NCBI GenBank assembly: GCA_964578835.1
Contig: CAZOEL010000068.1
Coordinates: 1-38,864 of the forward strand
Origin: CAZOEL01 sp964578835
Lineage (GTDB): Bacteria; Desulfobacterota; Syntrophobacteria; Syntrophobacterales; Syntrophobacteraceae
DNA length: 38,864 nt
Direction: 5' to 3'
The position numbers and the translations under genes were made by a program. The notes below the pieces were generated by a model that saw only the letters and a list, made by a program, of their open reading frames with translations, made no database searches and was not told where the DNA came from. How positions within the stretch are numbered: position 1 is the stretch's first letter; the number at the start of each line of letters is the position of its first letter. Of the stretch, positions 23,552 to 32,595 are shown piece by piece.

Positions 23552-24801
23552 AGACAATCCTCCGCAGATTGAGCAACCAGGCGCGACTGGAATTCAGGAT
23601 GCCAGCCGACCCGTAGGCGGTTCGCGAGCATCTGATACGTGCCTCTGGTTATGAAGGATTCCTGACATGAGGGGCGAATTGGGATGTGGGCCTCCGCTTC
23701 CACCCACTGAAAAACCTTCTTCCCTGAAGCTATTTGGTCATCAGATGTTGGATCTACAGGCAGGGAATCCTTTGCTTGATCGAATCGGATCGCCCATTCT
23801 TCGATAAGGATGTCGTCATATTGCTCCAGATCATTATCAATAAGGAGCGACTCCCTGACCCATCGTGATCGCTGCTCTGCCGCCTTGTAGAAATTTTTAG
23901 CTGCTCTCTGAATTCGATTCTCGGGCAGAGCAATTAGTCGAAGCTGCTTTGCGAACACCAAGTTCACAAATGGCGTAACATCCGGGTCCGCTGACTGAAT
24001 CTCGGGATGAATCGGTAGGGAGTCCGACTTGAACTGCTCTCTGAGTGAATCAAGCTGGGCGTCTATTTCCCGGCCGGTTATCTTGAGGATCTTATGCTTC
24101 TTGCGCTTGAGGCTTTCGGAATCGATTTCTTTGTCGGCAATGTCCGTTAGCTCGCTGCCATCAATCCCGGCTACGACCCGCTGGAGCCACCAGCCTTCAA
24201 GATACTTGAGAAATTGATCCGCATACTGCCTCTCACAATGCCCCCACAGTTCCTCGCTTAGATGGGTCTGGAGATCCTTGCTTAAAGGGCAGTTGTCCAG
24301 GATATAAACCCGCTCCAGAAGAGCCCTTCGTTGTTCCGGCGTGAGCGAATTGAACTTCTGATACCCTTCCTTGTTCGATTCGTTCGATGACGTTTGGCTC
24401 GTCTGCAACAGCAGAGTCTCAGCTTCGGCAATATTCCTTCCTTCGATGCGCAAGTGACGGGCAGCAGAGTTTTCGGCTGACTCTTCTGTCGTCATCAGGC
24501 ACAGAATTGAATTTTCCTCAGACAGTCCTCCGGAAAACAGGTCGCACCAGATCCTGATGGTTTTCCAAAGGTCGGTGCTCGCATTGGTGAGACTGGCTTT
24601 CCGGGCGATGTGATGTTTAACCTGGATGACTTCGGTGGGGCTGCCGTCCTTTTCGAACACAACGTCGTCGAGAGTCTCGATTGCAACAGCGATATCCGGG
24701 TCAGATTTCAAACGTTTTAGAGATTCCAACAAGGCAAGACGGCACTGGTAGATATACCCGAGCAGAGATGCTGCCGCCGAATATTGTGATCTGTCTTGCA
24801 T
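23548..24801 (-). CDS. ABC-3C effector with an N-terminal REase-fold nuclease domain
   Basis: A 417-aa protein. The ATG at 24801 has GGAGG five bases upstream; an in-frame ATG four codons earlier (24813) is the alternative. SAAASLLGYIYQCRLALLESL...IAVAIETLDDVVFEKDGSPTEVIQVKHH (about 8-64) matches the DUF4297-like restriction-endonuclease fold, with E/D residues before a QVK core, suggesting DNA cleavage. The rest (about 150-417) is the helical ABC-3C C-terminal region (RALLERVYILDN...QYADQFLKYLEGWWLQRVV; WAIRFDQAK; RGTYQMLANRLRVGWHPEF). It starts 17 bases after the HerA stop and overlaps the middle component by 4 bases. Effector call: high for architecture, moderate for nuclease activity. Confidence 0.8.
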   Translation of the reverse strand: MQDRSQYSAAASLLGYIYQCRLALLESLKRLKSDPDIAVAIETLDDVVFEKDGSPTEVIQVKHHIARKASLTNASTDLWKTIRIWCDLFSGGLSEENSILCLMTTEESAENSAARHLRIEGRNIAEAETLLLQTSQTSSNESNKEGYQKFNSLTPEQRRALLERVYILDNCPLSKDLQTHLSEELWGHCERQYADQFLKYLEGWWLQRVVAGIDGSELTDIADKEIDSESLKRKKHKILKITGREIDAQLDSLREQFKSDSLPIHPEIQSADPDVTPFVNLVFAKQLRLIALPENRIQRAAKNFYKAAEQRSRWVRESLLIDNDLEQYDDILIEEWAIRFDQAKDSLPVDPTSDDQIASGKKVFQWVEAEAHIPIRPSCQESFITRGTYQMLANRLRVGWHPEFQSRLVAQSAEDCL

Positions 24802-24818
24802 GTCAGCCTCCATTTTCC

Positions 24819-26792
24819 CTACAGCTTGAAGCTCTTCGAGAGAACCTTGCCTTCGATAGAAAATTTCAGTTCGCCATCTTCCTCAATGAACGCCACAGAT
24901 TTGCCAGCGTATCTCCGGTAAAGCTGGAATGTTCGCCCCTTGTAGGTGACGCTGCCATCATCCTCTACAAGGACGCTATCGCCCGGAGGCGGCGTGGATG
25001 CAGGACTCGTCACCGGGCGTGTGTCGTTGAACGAAGGACCTTGGCTCGCACTCTTCTTTTCAGAGAGCAAGGTCATCAGGCCGCTGGGTTCTTGGCCTTT
25101 GCTAGCCTTGGGGCTGGGAGCCGCTTCTGCATACTCGGCAAGCTGCCTTTGGGCTTCCTGAAGGCGGCGATTGAATCCATCCGGGTCACGCAGGATGGAT
25201 ATCCAAAGTCGTGCTTTCTCGGAATTGATGTCGTGATCGAGAATCTTTTCGAGCAAGTTGCATGCTTGCCCGATAGCGTCCTTGGCGTCGTTCCAGAGCG
25301 ATTGGATTTCTTCCTGCTCGTCGGACTTCATCGTCTCCTCGAAATCCTCGAAGGCAATGTCTGTATTCAGTGAGCCTTCATAGGGAGCCAACCCCTTGGC
25401 TTTGTAGCGGCGAAGCTGCTCCGGACTCATCGTGCAGTGATAGGTCAGCAGCCAGCGTTCCTTGATGAAATGGACATCGCCTTCCTTGTTCAGGAGCATG
25501 AACTCGCCTGTCTTGGGCCGTGCGAGCTTCTTTGCCAAGTCGGAAGGTGAAAACTCCGCGTCGGTCAATCCCTCACGAACCTTATCCCGATCTCTTTTTG
25601 TCTGCAGTTTGCCAACGATCCAGGTGGCGCAGTTCGAAAGGCCCTTATAGTCAATATCCCCGGGATTTTGTGTTGCCAGAATGCAGCCGACACCAAAGGC
25701 GCGTCCTTGCTTGACCAGGATATTCAGTGCGGGTTTGCAGGTGCTTGTATAGGGGTAAGTGGGATAGAAAGCGGTCTTTCCACCGCCACCGCCGATCTCA
25801 TCCAGGAAGAACAACAGGCGTGGTCTGTTTCCACCAGGAGCGCTACCTTGCTTACGCATCCAGGCGTTGATTGCAAAGGCAATTTGGGCGACAACGAAGC
25901 TCTGATCCTCAAAGTCGGTGATGTGAGCGAGGCTGATAACGCTGATCTGGGTCTTGCCGTCGACACGGTTGGCTCCCACCAGCTTGTCGATGCTCATTTC
26001 TTCGCCCCGGACCCAGTTGGCGGCCGCGCCGACGAGCTGTCCGTTTACCGCCTGTGCAAGCTTTTGACGCCGGTTCTCAGGAATATGGTCATCGATCCCC
26101 AGCACACCAATGGTGGCAAAGGGCGGTTCCAAAATCATGGAGACCAATTGCCCAAGACCTGCCTCGCCAGTCAGATCAACACCCGTGCGCCAGGCATGCT
26201 CGATAAGAGCGGTAACAAAATCCGTTTCCCGGTCCCGCTGTCCCGAGGGAATCACCCGGCGTACCAGTGCTTCCGCCATGCTGGTCACCATGACCGAAGC
26301 CGTATCCGGGTCCTTGTCAAATAGCTTATTGATGTCCGGCGGCGGGGAAGAAATGAGCGGAATGGATACCCGGCGGCCGAGCTCGCTACGGGGGGTGAAA
26401 ATTTCAACGGCTACCTGGTTGGAAAACTCCCGCACGTTGGTTTCGGCAAGCCCCCAATCCCATAACCGTTTCCGGAAGGTGTTGGCTTCAGCCAAGGCGG
26501 CGCGACCAAGTGTAGATTTGTCTTCTACCTCGACCCATGGCGCAACGGCCGGGGCTGCCAGTTCTCCGAAAGCAAGCGCCAAGGAAGACAAATCGCCCTT
26601 GAGATCCACGATAATCGAGGGAATCCCCCTGATGGCTGCTTCCTCAATGATGGCTTTGCCCATTACCGTCTTGCCGGAGCCAGAACCGCCGCAAATAAAG
26701 GTGTGAGTGATCAAGTCACTCAGTTTGTGGCGGTACAGCTCTCCCGACATCCCATTGGGATCGAGATGTTTTCCTATATAAAGCTCGCTCAC
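24819..26792 (-). CDS. HerA-like ATPase/translocase
   Basis: A 657-aa HerA/FtsK-family ATPase: Walker A ICGGSGSGKTVMGK (33-46), the family VDLKGDLSSL (62-71), Walker B RLLFFLDEIGG (325-335) and ILATQNPGDIDYKGLSNC (about 368-385), where an arginine-finger/sensor region lies. The N-terminus (SELYIGKHLDPNG) is a short HAS-barrel-like strand. The C-terminal part (about 520-657) is coiled and Pro-rich, ending in a small domain (VTYKGRTFQLYRRYAGKSVAFIEEDGELKFSI) that may bind partners. HerA proteins form hexamers that pump DNA, often with a nuclease. It overlaps the methylase stop by 4 bases, so it is read as part of the BREX-like module, where it may replace the usual helicase or Lon-like partner (inference). 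Confidence 0.88.
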   Translation of the reverse strand: MSELYIGKHLDPNGMSGELYRHKLSDLITHTFICGGSGSGKTVMGKAIIEEAAIRGIPSIIVDLKGDLSSLALAFGELAAPAVAPWVEVEDKSTLGRAALAEANTFRKRLWDWGLAETNVREFSNQVAVEIFTPRSELGRRVSIPLISSPPPDINKLFDKDPDTASVMVTSMAEALVRRVIPSGQRDRETDFVTALIEHAWRTGVDLTGEAGLGQLVSMILEPPFATIGVLGIDDHIPENRRQKLAQAVNGQLVGAAANWVRGEEMSIDKLVGANRVDGKTQISVISLAHITDFEDQSFVVAQIAFAINAWMRKQGSAPGGNRPRLLFFLDEIGGGGGKTAFYPTYPYTSTCKPALNILVKQGRAFGVGCILATQNPGDIDYKGLSNCATWIVGKLQTKRDRDKVREGLTDAEFSPSDLAKKLARPKTGEFMLLNKEGDVHFIKERWLLTYHCTMSPEQLRRYKAKGLAPYEGSLNTDIAFEDFEETMKSDEQEEIQSLWNDAKDAIGQACNLLEKILDHDINSEKARLWISILRDPDGFNRRLQEAQRQLAEYAEAAPSPKASKGQEPSGLMTLLSEKKSASQGPSFNDTRPVTSPASTPPPGDSVLVEDDGSVTYKGRTFQLYRRYAGKSVAFIEEDGELKFSIEGKVLSKSFKL

Positions 26793-28606
26793 TCGTTATC
26801 CTCCTCCGGGAGTTCAAGTGTTCCTGTTTGCCATTCACGGAATTTTTCAAGAATGAACGGGAGGTCGTTTTCCTTGAGCGGGTCGCCATTGGCCCGGCGG
26901 CCGACGTAGTCAGCCCGCGCCATGAAGATATCGCCCTGAACATCTCCCGGGCGCTTCTTCTGCAGATACACCACATTGGTCGGAATGGAGGTTCCAGTTG
27001 ATGCGAAGGTTTCGCTTGGCAGAGAAATCACGGCCTTGATGATGGCGTGCTCACGCATGTAATCCCGAACGGGCTTCGCGGTGGCGTTCGACAACACACC
27101 GTCGGGAAGAACGATGAGTAGTTTGCCACCCGGCTTCAATACCCGAAGATAGTGTTCAATGAAGAGGACCTCGCTGTCCTGGCTGTTTTTCGGCCGTTTT
27201 TCCGGCGGACGGCCCTTGGACTTGAAAACCTTGACCTCATGCCCGAACTGATAGTCCAGCAGGATGCCCTCGGTCTTGACGGACTTGCCGAATGGCGGAT
27301 TGGTCAGTACGAGATCGATGCTGTCCGGTCCTATGCGGCGCTTTTTCTTGCCGTCGCCGAAGTCGACCTCGTATTCAACTGACGGCTTCAAGCCGCCGTA
27401 TTCCTCGTTGTAGAGGTAGTTCTGGTGAAGCCACTGAGCGTTCTGCGCGTTGACGGCGTGAACGATCATGTTCAGTTTTCCAAGGCGAGCCGCTTTCTCT
27501 TCAATCTCGCACGCGAAAAATGTTTCCTGGCCGAGGCGCTTTAGGAGTTGATCTTTCTTGAGTGGCTCCACGCCGTTGGAGAGTGCGTGCTTGTACACGT
27601 CCTCGTAAGTGGCGATCAGAAAACCACCTGACCCTGCGCACGCATCCAGAAAGCGCTCGCTTTTTTCGATGTCCAAGGCTGGGCCGTCTGGATTGTCCCG
27701 GGCAAGGTCCAGCATGAAGGCGACTATTTCTCGTGGTGTAAAGAACTGACCGAGGTCTTTACCCTTGAAGGTATCGGACAGCATGATTTCGAAGGCACGG
27801 CCAAGCACATCGCCCTGGGTGTCTTTCAGGTTGATCCCTTCAAGACGGGCAATGACCCGCTCAACGGTTGCCGCCTTGCTGAGCACACGTTCGTTTTCGT
27901 CAGTAAAGACTTCGGGGTGGTGCCCCTTCAGGTCATCGAACAGGTTGTTGATGAAGTTCTGGACGGCCTTGTCGCCCATGTGTTTGTTTTGCTCGCAATA
28001 CGATTTCAGCTTGGCGGTGGTAAAACTTCCGCTGGGTTTTGCGTCTTCATTGAGCTTGATAAACAGGAAGCGCGTGAACTCGTCGAAGATCCAGTCGTTG
28101 CGCTTGTTCTCGATATCCCAGATGTCCTGCCAGCAGCCTTTCATGAGCTGCACGAAGCGGGAGAGGCTGTTTTCCGTATAGAGTGTTTTCTGCGCCCACT
28201 GCTGCAGGCCCTTAACTACGTCTGGCTTGAATTCGCGCACCATGTCTTCGGCATCGCGAACATCGTCCCAGTCCCTCATCTCGTCATGAATCTCATTCCC
28301 CTTTTCGACGAGATAGATGCGTAAATGGCCTGCCACCTCGATGACGCAGTAGGCTGCCGGACCATTGGGCATAAGAATGCTAAGGGCTTTGTACCGGTTG
28401 GCCTCGGATTCACTCAGCGTTGCCGAGCCTTCATGCTTGAAAGCGGCATAGCAATTGCCGACGCTGGTTGACACCAGAAACGCGGCTTTCTCGTCCAGCC
28501 CTTCAACCGTCGTGGCAATGCCAGAACCATCACCATCATTGATCTGGTGGGCTTTGAAGCCCAGGTTCGAGACCAGAAATTCTCTGAATTGATCAAGAGT
28601 TGCCAT
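26789..28606 (-). CDS. HsdM-like N6-adenine DNA methyltransferase
   Basis: A 605-aa type-I-style methylase. N-terminal part to about 110 is a small alpha/beta domain (FLVSTSVGNCYAAFKHEG...YCVIEVAGHLRIYLVEKG), followed by an HsdM-like helical region (about 140-285). The catalytic domain shows GQFFTP (286-291), AdoMet motif I FLDACAGSGGF (319-329) and catalytic TNPPFG (435-440). LKPGGKLLIVLPDGVLSN and SLPSETFASTGTSIPTNVVYLQKK follow. It lacks the target-recognition half of PglX; that job likely falls to the HsdS-like protein two genes upstream. No HsdR is present. It starts 3 bases after the PglZ stop. Predicted role: mark host DNA with N6-methyladenine in the BREX-like system. Confidence 0.9.
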   Translation of the reverse strand: MATLDQFREFLVSNLGFKAHQINDGDGSGIATTVEGLDEKAAFLVSTSVGNCYAAFKHEGSATLSESEANRYKALSILMPNGPAAYCVIEVAGHLRIYLVEKGNEIHDEMRDWDDVRDAEDMVREFKPDVVKGLQQWAQKTLYTENSLSRFVQLMKGCWQDIWDIENKRNDWIFDEFTRFLFIKLNEDAKPSGSFTTAKLKSYCEQNKHMGDKAVQNFINNLFDDLKGHHPEVFTDENERVLSKAATVERVIARLEGINLKDTQGDVLGRAFEIMLSDTFKGKDLGQFFTPREIVAFMLDLARDNPDGPALDIEKSERFLDACAGSGGFLIATYEDVYKHALSNGVEPLKKDQLLKRLGQETFFACEIEEKAARLGKLNMIVHAVNAQNAQWLHQNYLYNEEYGGLKPSVEYEVDFGDGKKKRRIGPDSIDLVLTNPPFGKSVKTEGILLDYQFGHEVKVFKSKGRPPEKRPKNSQDSEVLFIEHYLRVLKPGGKLLIVLPDGVLSNATAKPVRDYMREHAIIKAVISLPSETFASTGTSIPTNVVYLQKKRPGDVQGDIFMARADYVGRRANGDPLKENDLPFILEKFREWQTGTLELPEEDNE

Positions 28607-28609
28607 CTG

Positions 28610-31096
28610 CTATTTCGCTCCTCGTGTTAAATAGACTGCAACTGGGACGACAGTTTCCTCTGGGGTTAATCCACCATGGTCGTTGCCCTGAACAACATAT
28701 GGATTTCCTGATGATGACTGATTCGCTCTGGGCCAACCATAACTATCATGACTAAAAGATATCTCTACAGCCTTGTGCTGATCGGGTAAACCATACATGG
28801 CCAGTGGCTCCATAACCTTGGAGTTTACAGGGCCGACACGTGTTCTATTTTCAGACTTGTACTCCAGGCAGCGGTTATGGATGAAGACATCCCGTCCGGG
28901 TCCGCTGTCCGATTTCAAATCGTCAATGACGTACTGAGTGTTGTACCAGGTGAAGCCGTGGTCAGCCGTGATAACGACGGCCGTCTTGTCCTGGGCGGCG
29001 ATCCTGCGCAGATGGGGCAACGCCACTTCCTTGACATAGGCCAGCATGATCTCCTGGAGACTCGACATGCCCTTCTGCAGAAGCCGATCCTGGAGGTTAA
29101 ACACCACCGCCTTGAAGCGCTCGGGTGCGTCTACCAGGTCGCGCATTTTCCGGTTGAGGGTATCGGCGTTGGCGTCCTTCTCGTTGTAGCAGAGGTAGCT
29201 CTTGTCCCGATCCCACCAGGAGGCAGGCGAAAGCCCCAGGTTGTCCAGGCAACTCTCGAGCAGATGGGGTTCACTGGTGCCATAAGACCAGCTTCGGAAT
29301 TCCGCCGGGGGTGCTCCGGCGAAAATGGCTTGTCGGCAATATTCGGTAATGCTGGGCAGATAAGTGCAGGCGCGGAACTCAGGCCCCAGCGACTGGTAAG
29401 GGCGAAACAGCTCGCGCCCCGGTATCATCAGGAAGCGGTCACGCAGCAAGGTCCAGTTGGCCACGCTCATCCCGTCAAAGACCAGCAGATAAACCTGCTT
29501 GATCTCCGAATCCTGCAGCAATGGCTTAACCGCAGATTCCATGACATCGCTGTTCAGCCACGGCCTGCAGGTTCCTGCCGCAAACTTGCGCTCGTTCAGC
29601 CACTTCGGCAGTCCACGGCTCGGCTGCACATAGAAATCCGCCCAAGCGATGCGAATGGAATCGCAGGCCTTTTTCGCCCGCTGGGTGATACGAAAGACAT
29701 TGACCTTTTCCGGCAACTGGCTGGACCGCCGTTCCGCTTCCAGCGCCATCGTGGAGAGCGGCAGATACACCGAATCCACCAGCGCCAGCCAGGCCTTCCA
29801 ATCCAGGCTGGCGAGATTCTTCACCGCCGCCTCGGCCTTGTCCGTAAGCCGGTGAATCGTGACCATCGCTTCCAGTAACGACACGTGGTCCTCGTACTGC
29901 TCGCGAGCCTGATGTCGGCGCAGGGCTTCAAGCAGCTCTTCCCATTCCGGGGCATCCGGTGTTTCTAACGCATCGGTCAGTTTGCAGGGAGCCTTTTCAA
30001 GTGGAAGCGTGTCGGCCCGCTCGCCGTTGACAACAACATCGAGCAACGCGTGCAGGGTGACTGCCAGACCCTGGGCAAGGATGCCACCATCGGCTTCCAG
30101 CACCTGGATAAGCTGATTCAGCAGGCGCTCCGAGCCTTTGCCGCCAACGCCCTTGACCACTGTCGCAAGGGACTCGGTGACGGCACTGGGGTGCTTCGGA
30201 AAAACCTCGTGCTGCAGGTAGTGCAGCGCCTGTTTGCAGGGTGCGTCGTCTTTGAGGGTGATGCGGCGTCCCCAGTCGGCAAGCCCGTGCAAGCTTTGCC
30301 CGTCCTTGAGCACGTCAACAAACAGGTCGCCCAGTTCGCTACCATCGAGGAAGGTACGCATCCGTTCCGGTGAGAGCATCTTCCAGCCATCCAGAATGGA
30401 AGCGAGCAGGCATATCGGCAGCACCGGCGGCGGGTCGTTTTCCAGCACGGCGGCTTCGACCAGAGCGAAACGCGGCCCATCGAGCCAGGTGCGAACCACG
30501 TCAAGGAATTCCTGCTCCAGCGCCCGGCGCTCGTCCGCATCGACCGAGCCCAGCACCTCGCGTACCCGTGCCAGCGCATTCTCGTACCAGAGCTTGTCGA
30601 GAATCCGATCCGGCTCCCAGCCTGCAGACAATACGCTGGGATCGTTCAGCAGCGAGGCGAGCACCACGCGCTCCAGAGTGTAAGCGCCGAGCTGCGGCAG
30701 GAACGGTGCCAGGTTCCAGAATGCGGGGATGGGAAGCCGGTCAAGCAAGGCCCGGGGATTCTGCACGCCAAGCGCCTTTGCTATGTCGCAACCCGTTACC
30801 GTGCGGGGCGACACGCTGGAGCGGGCCTGCAAGTCCGCCAGATGATCCGGCTGAAGCTGCTGGCGCGAGATGATGATACGGGCAGGTGGATTCGGTTGCC
30901 GACGCTCGGGTTCGGTATGGCGGCGCAATCCAAACTCATTGGCGCAGACATGCACGGGAATCGCTTGGCCATCGACCAGCAGTTCGGCGGGCGCTTCGAC
31001 AAAATAGCCGCGAACGTCATTCACCAGCAGATAGGGCAACTTCTGCTTTTCACGGCTGCGCCACATGCCAGCCAGGGCTTGTTCCATGGCGGTCAT
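28610..31096 (-). CDS. pglZ: PglZ-family alkaline-phosphatase-fold BREX protein
   Basis: An 828-aa protein. The C-terminal alkaline-phosphatase-superfamily domain (about 530-828) shows VYLLVFDGMS (Asp near 541), the PSIT segment expected for the nucleophile (about 581-584), ITADHGF (Asp/His about 712-713) and DHGGLTPEETVVPV (about 805-818). The N-terminal 500 residues are helical and probably scaffold-like. PglZ is the hallmark of every BREX type; its exact reaction is not settled. It overlaps the HsdS stop by 4 bases with GGAGG 8 bases upstream. All metal-binding residues appear intact. The large + strand frames over this gene are shadows. Confidence 0.93.
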   Translation of the reverse strand: MTAMEQALAGMWRSREKQKLPYLLVNDVRGYFVEAPAELLVDGQAIPVHVCANEFGLRRHTEPERRQPNPPARIIISRQQLQPDHLADLQARSSVSPRTVTGCDIAKALGVQNPRALLDRLPIPAFWNLAPFLPQLGAYTLERVVLASLLNDPSVLSAGWEPDRILDKLWYENALARVREVLGSVDADERRALEQEFLDVVRTWLDGPRFALVEAAVLENDPPPVLPICLLASILDGWKMLSPERMRTFLDGSELGDLFVDVLKDGQSLHGLADWGRRITLKDDAPCKQALHYLQHEVFPKHPSAVTESLATVVKGVGGKGSERLLNQLIQVLEADGGILAQGLAVTLHALLDVVVNGERADTLPLEKAPCKLTDALETPDAPEWEELLEALRRHQAREQYEDHVSLLEAMVTIHRLTDKAEAAVKNLASLDWKAWLALVDSVYLPLSTMALEAERRSSQLPEKVNVFRITQRAKKACDSIRIAWADFYVQPSRGLPKWLNERKFAAGTCRPWLNSDVMESAVKPLLQDSEIKQVYLLVFDGMSVANWTLLRDRFLMIPGRELFRPYQSLGPEFRACTYLPSITEYCRQAIFAGAPPAEFRSWSYGTSEPHLLESCLDNLGLSPASWWDRDKSYLCYNEKDANADTLNRKMRDLVDAPERFKAVVFNLQDRLLQKGMSSLQEIMLAYVKEVALPHLRRIAAQDKTAVVITADHGFTWYNTQYVIDDLKSDSGPGRDVFIHNRCLEYKSENRTRVGPVNSKVMEPLAMYGLPDQHKAVEISFSHDSYGWPRANQSSSGNPYVVQGNDHGGLTPEETVVPVAVYLTRGAK

Positions 31097-32592
31097 TGCA
31101 GCGCCTCCTCGATTTGTCTTTCCATTTGGGAGTAAAATTCGTCATCAGCGAGTTCCAAGAGATCATTATTGATCTGGTTGGCAAGCGAACGAATTTTTGC
31201 GCTACGGTTGAATGCCTCTCGTTTTTGTTGTCTATAATCTTCCAGTGCTTTGAGAGCATCAGTAACGAATCGATCCCATTCCCCATCATCTTTTTTCGGA
31301 ACCAACACCTGTTTTATCTGCTCTGGATAGAGGTGGGTTTGGCCAGTTCCTCCAGTTTCATTACGTAGAAGTTGCCTAAGCCCATATGAAGATTGAAGGA
31401 ATAACTCCAGGAAAACAGCATCTTTAGAATCCTTTGGCCGACATACTGTGATTTCAGCGACAGGAATCACAGTTTCGTGGTTTTCTTCAGACGTCCACCG
31501 AACGACCTTCCCAATGCTTCCTGAACCGATGCAGCTAATAAGGATATCGCCCAGTTTTAGACGCATTTCTTCATAGGCCATCCCCCAGCTTTTCTTCACC
31601 TCCTCTATCTCAGAAAATCCACCTTCCCAGTCCATGTGATTACATTTGATGATTTTATATTCACTTGGATCATCGTACTCATAGTCGCTTTTTCCAGGAG
31701 TACGGCCACGAAAAATTTCGGCGTAAATCGATAAGGGCTCAACTCCCCCTGGGGCATCATTCAGGGCGTGAACTGAATCGACAAGATAAGGGTCATAGTA
31801 TCTACATGTGAGCTGGTCCATTGTGCCAACAGGGGTGGCAATCCATACCTTGTTTTTCGATTTCTTTAATGGCTTAAGCTGAAATGAATTTGCAAGCGGA
31901 TCATCAAAGAAACCTCCCATCACCTGAGATGAAGCCGCACTCTTATCTGATAGTTCCTGAATTTTATCAGAAAAAATGTGATGGCGCTTTAGGATGTGCC
32001 GTTGTTGCTCGATATCGATCTTCGGAAACGGTATGTCAGATAGAACGCCACTAGATATATAACTAATACCGAGATTTGCCCTTTCCCTAAAAACCATCGA
32101 TTGAATTGGTTTGCTGAGCAGCCACAAGACTACGAACTTCGGGTCATAGTCCTCTTTGCACTGGAATCTGAAGATACTTCCATTGACGATAGCATCCGGC
32201 GGGTTGTCTGAAGCAACGCACATGTCAAAGAATGCTCGAGCACCCTTAATGCTAATGAGCACGTCATTACTCTTTATTCGAGCACGCTCGGAGTTAATCC
32301 ATTCAGATGGGACCATTACGGCGCTTTCGTAATCAATACCGCTGTTGGATACATTTGATGATCTGACAAGAGATATGCCGCCTTCCTCCAAATAGCTTGA
32401 AGATGGCGGAAGAACGCCGTAGCTGGCGTCATCGGTCATTACATCACCCAAGGTCGTGAGTTCGATATCACAATTCTCTATGTACCGTTCCGCGTGAATG
32501 AACTCTGGAAGGTAATAGTTGATATCAAACCTGTCGTGTTGCTCTTCGGGCGACAGGATTTCGATCAGGGGTTTTTCGCTAACGATGGACAT
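31093..32592 (-). CDS. HsdS-like DNA specificity protein
   Basis: A 499-aa protein with two target-recognition repeats. The first spans about 20-205 (IELTTLGDVMTDDASYGV...GGISLVRSSNVSNSGID...IKSNDVLISIKGARAF...YISSGVLSDIPFPKIDIEQQRHI). The second spans about 250-420 (GVEPLSIYAEIFRGRTPGKSDY...IIKCNHMDWEGGF...LKLGDILISCIGSGSIGKVVRW...GTGQTHLYPEQIKQVLVPKK). Each ends in coiled-coil helices. This is the standard type I HsdS layout, implying a bipartite recognition site. It is separated from the HsdM gene by pglZ, an unusual order. The two share the operon, so they likely form the methylase that replaces single-chain PglX. It starts 3 bases after the BrxC-like stop. Confidence 0.88.
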   Translation of the reverse strand: MSIVSEKPLIEILSPEEQHDRFDINYYLPEFIHAERYIENCDIELTTLGDVMTDDASYGVLPPSSSYLEEGGISLVRSSNVSNSGIDYESAVMVPSEWINSERARIKSNDVLISIKGARAFFDMCVASDNPPDAIVNGSIFRFQCKEDYDPKFVVLWLLSKPIQSMVFRERANLGISYISSGVLSDIPFPKIDIEQQRHILKRHHIFSDKIQELSDKSAASSQVMGGFFDDPLANSFQLKPLKKSKNKVWIATPVGTMDQLTCRYYDPYLVDSVHALNDAPGGVEPLSIYAEIFRGRTPGKSDYEYDDPSEYKIIKCNHMDWEGGFSEIEEVKKSWGMAYEEMRLKLGDILISCIGSGSIGKVVRWTSEENHETVIPVAEITVCRPKDSKDAVFLELFLQSSYGLRQLLRNETGGTGQTHLYPEQIKQVLVPKKDDGEWDRFVTDALKALEDYRQQKREAFNRSAKIRSLANQINNDLLELADDEFYSQMERQIEEALQ

Positions 32593-32595
32593 TGC

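Noticed and set aside
24819..28606. Complete type I restriction-modification locus
   Set aside because: M and S subunits are present, but no HsdR-like SF2 motor-nuclease is found, and pglZ lies between the S and M genes.
28877..29878. Long + strand frame opposite pglZ
   Set aside because: The product has no recognisable motif, and the - strand carries the full PglZ metal-binding set.
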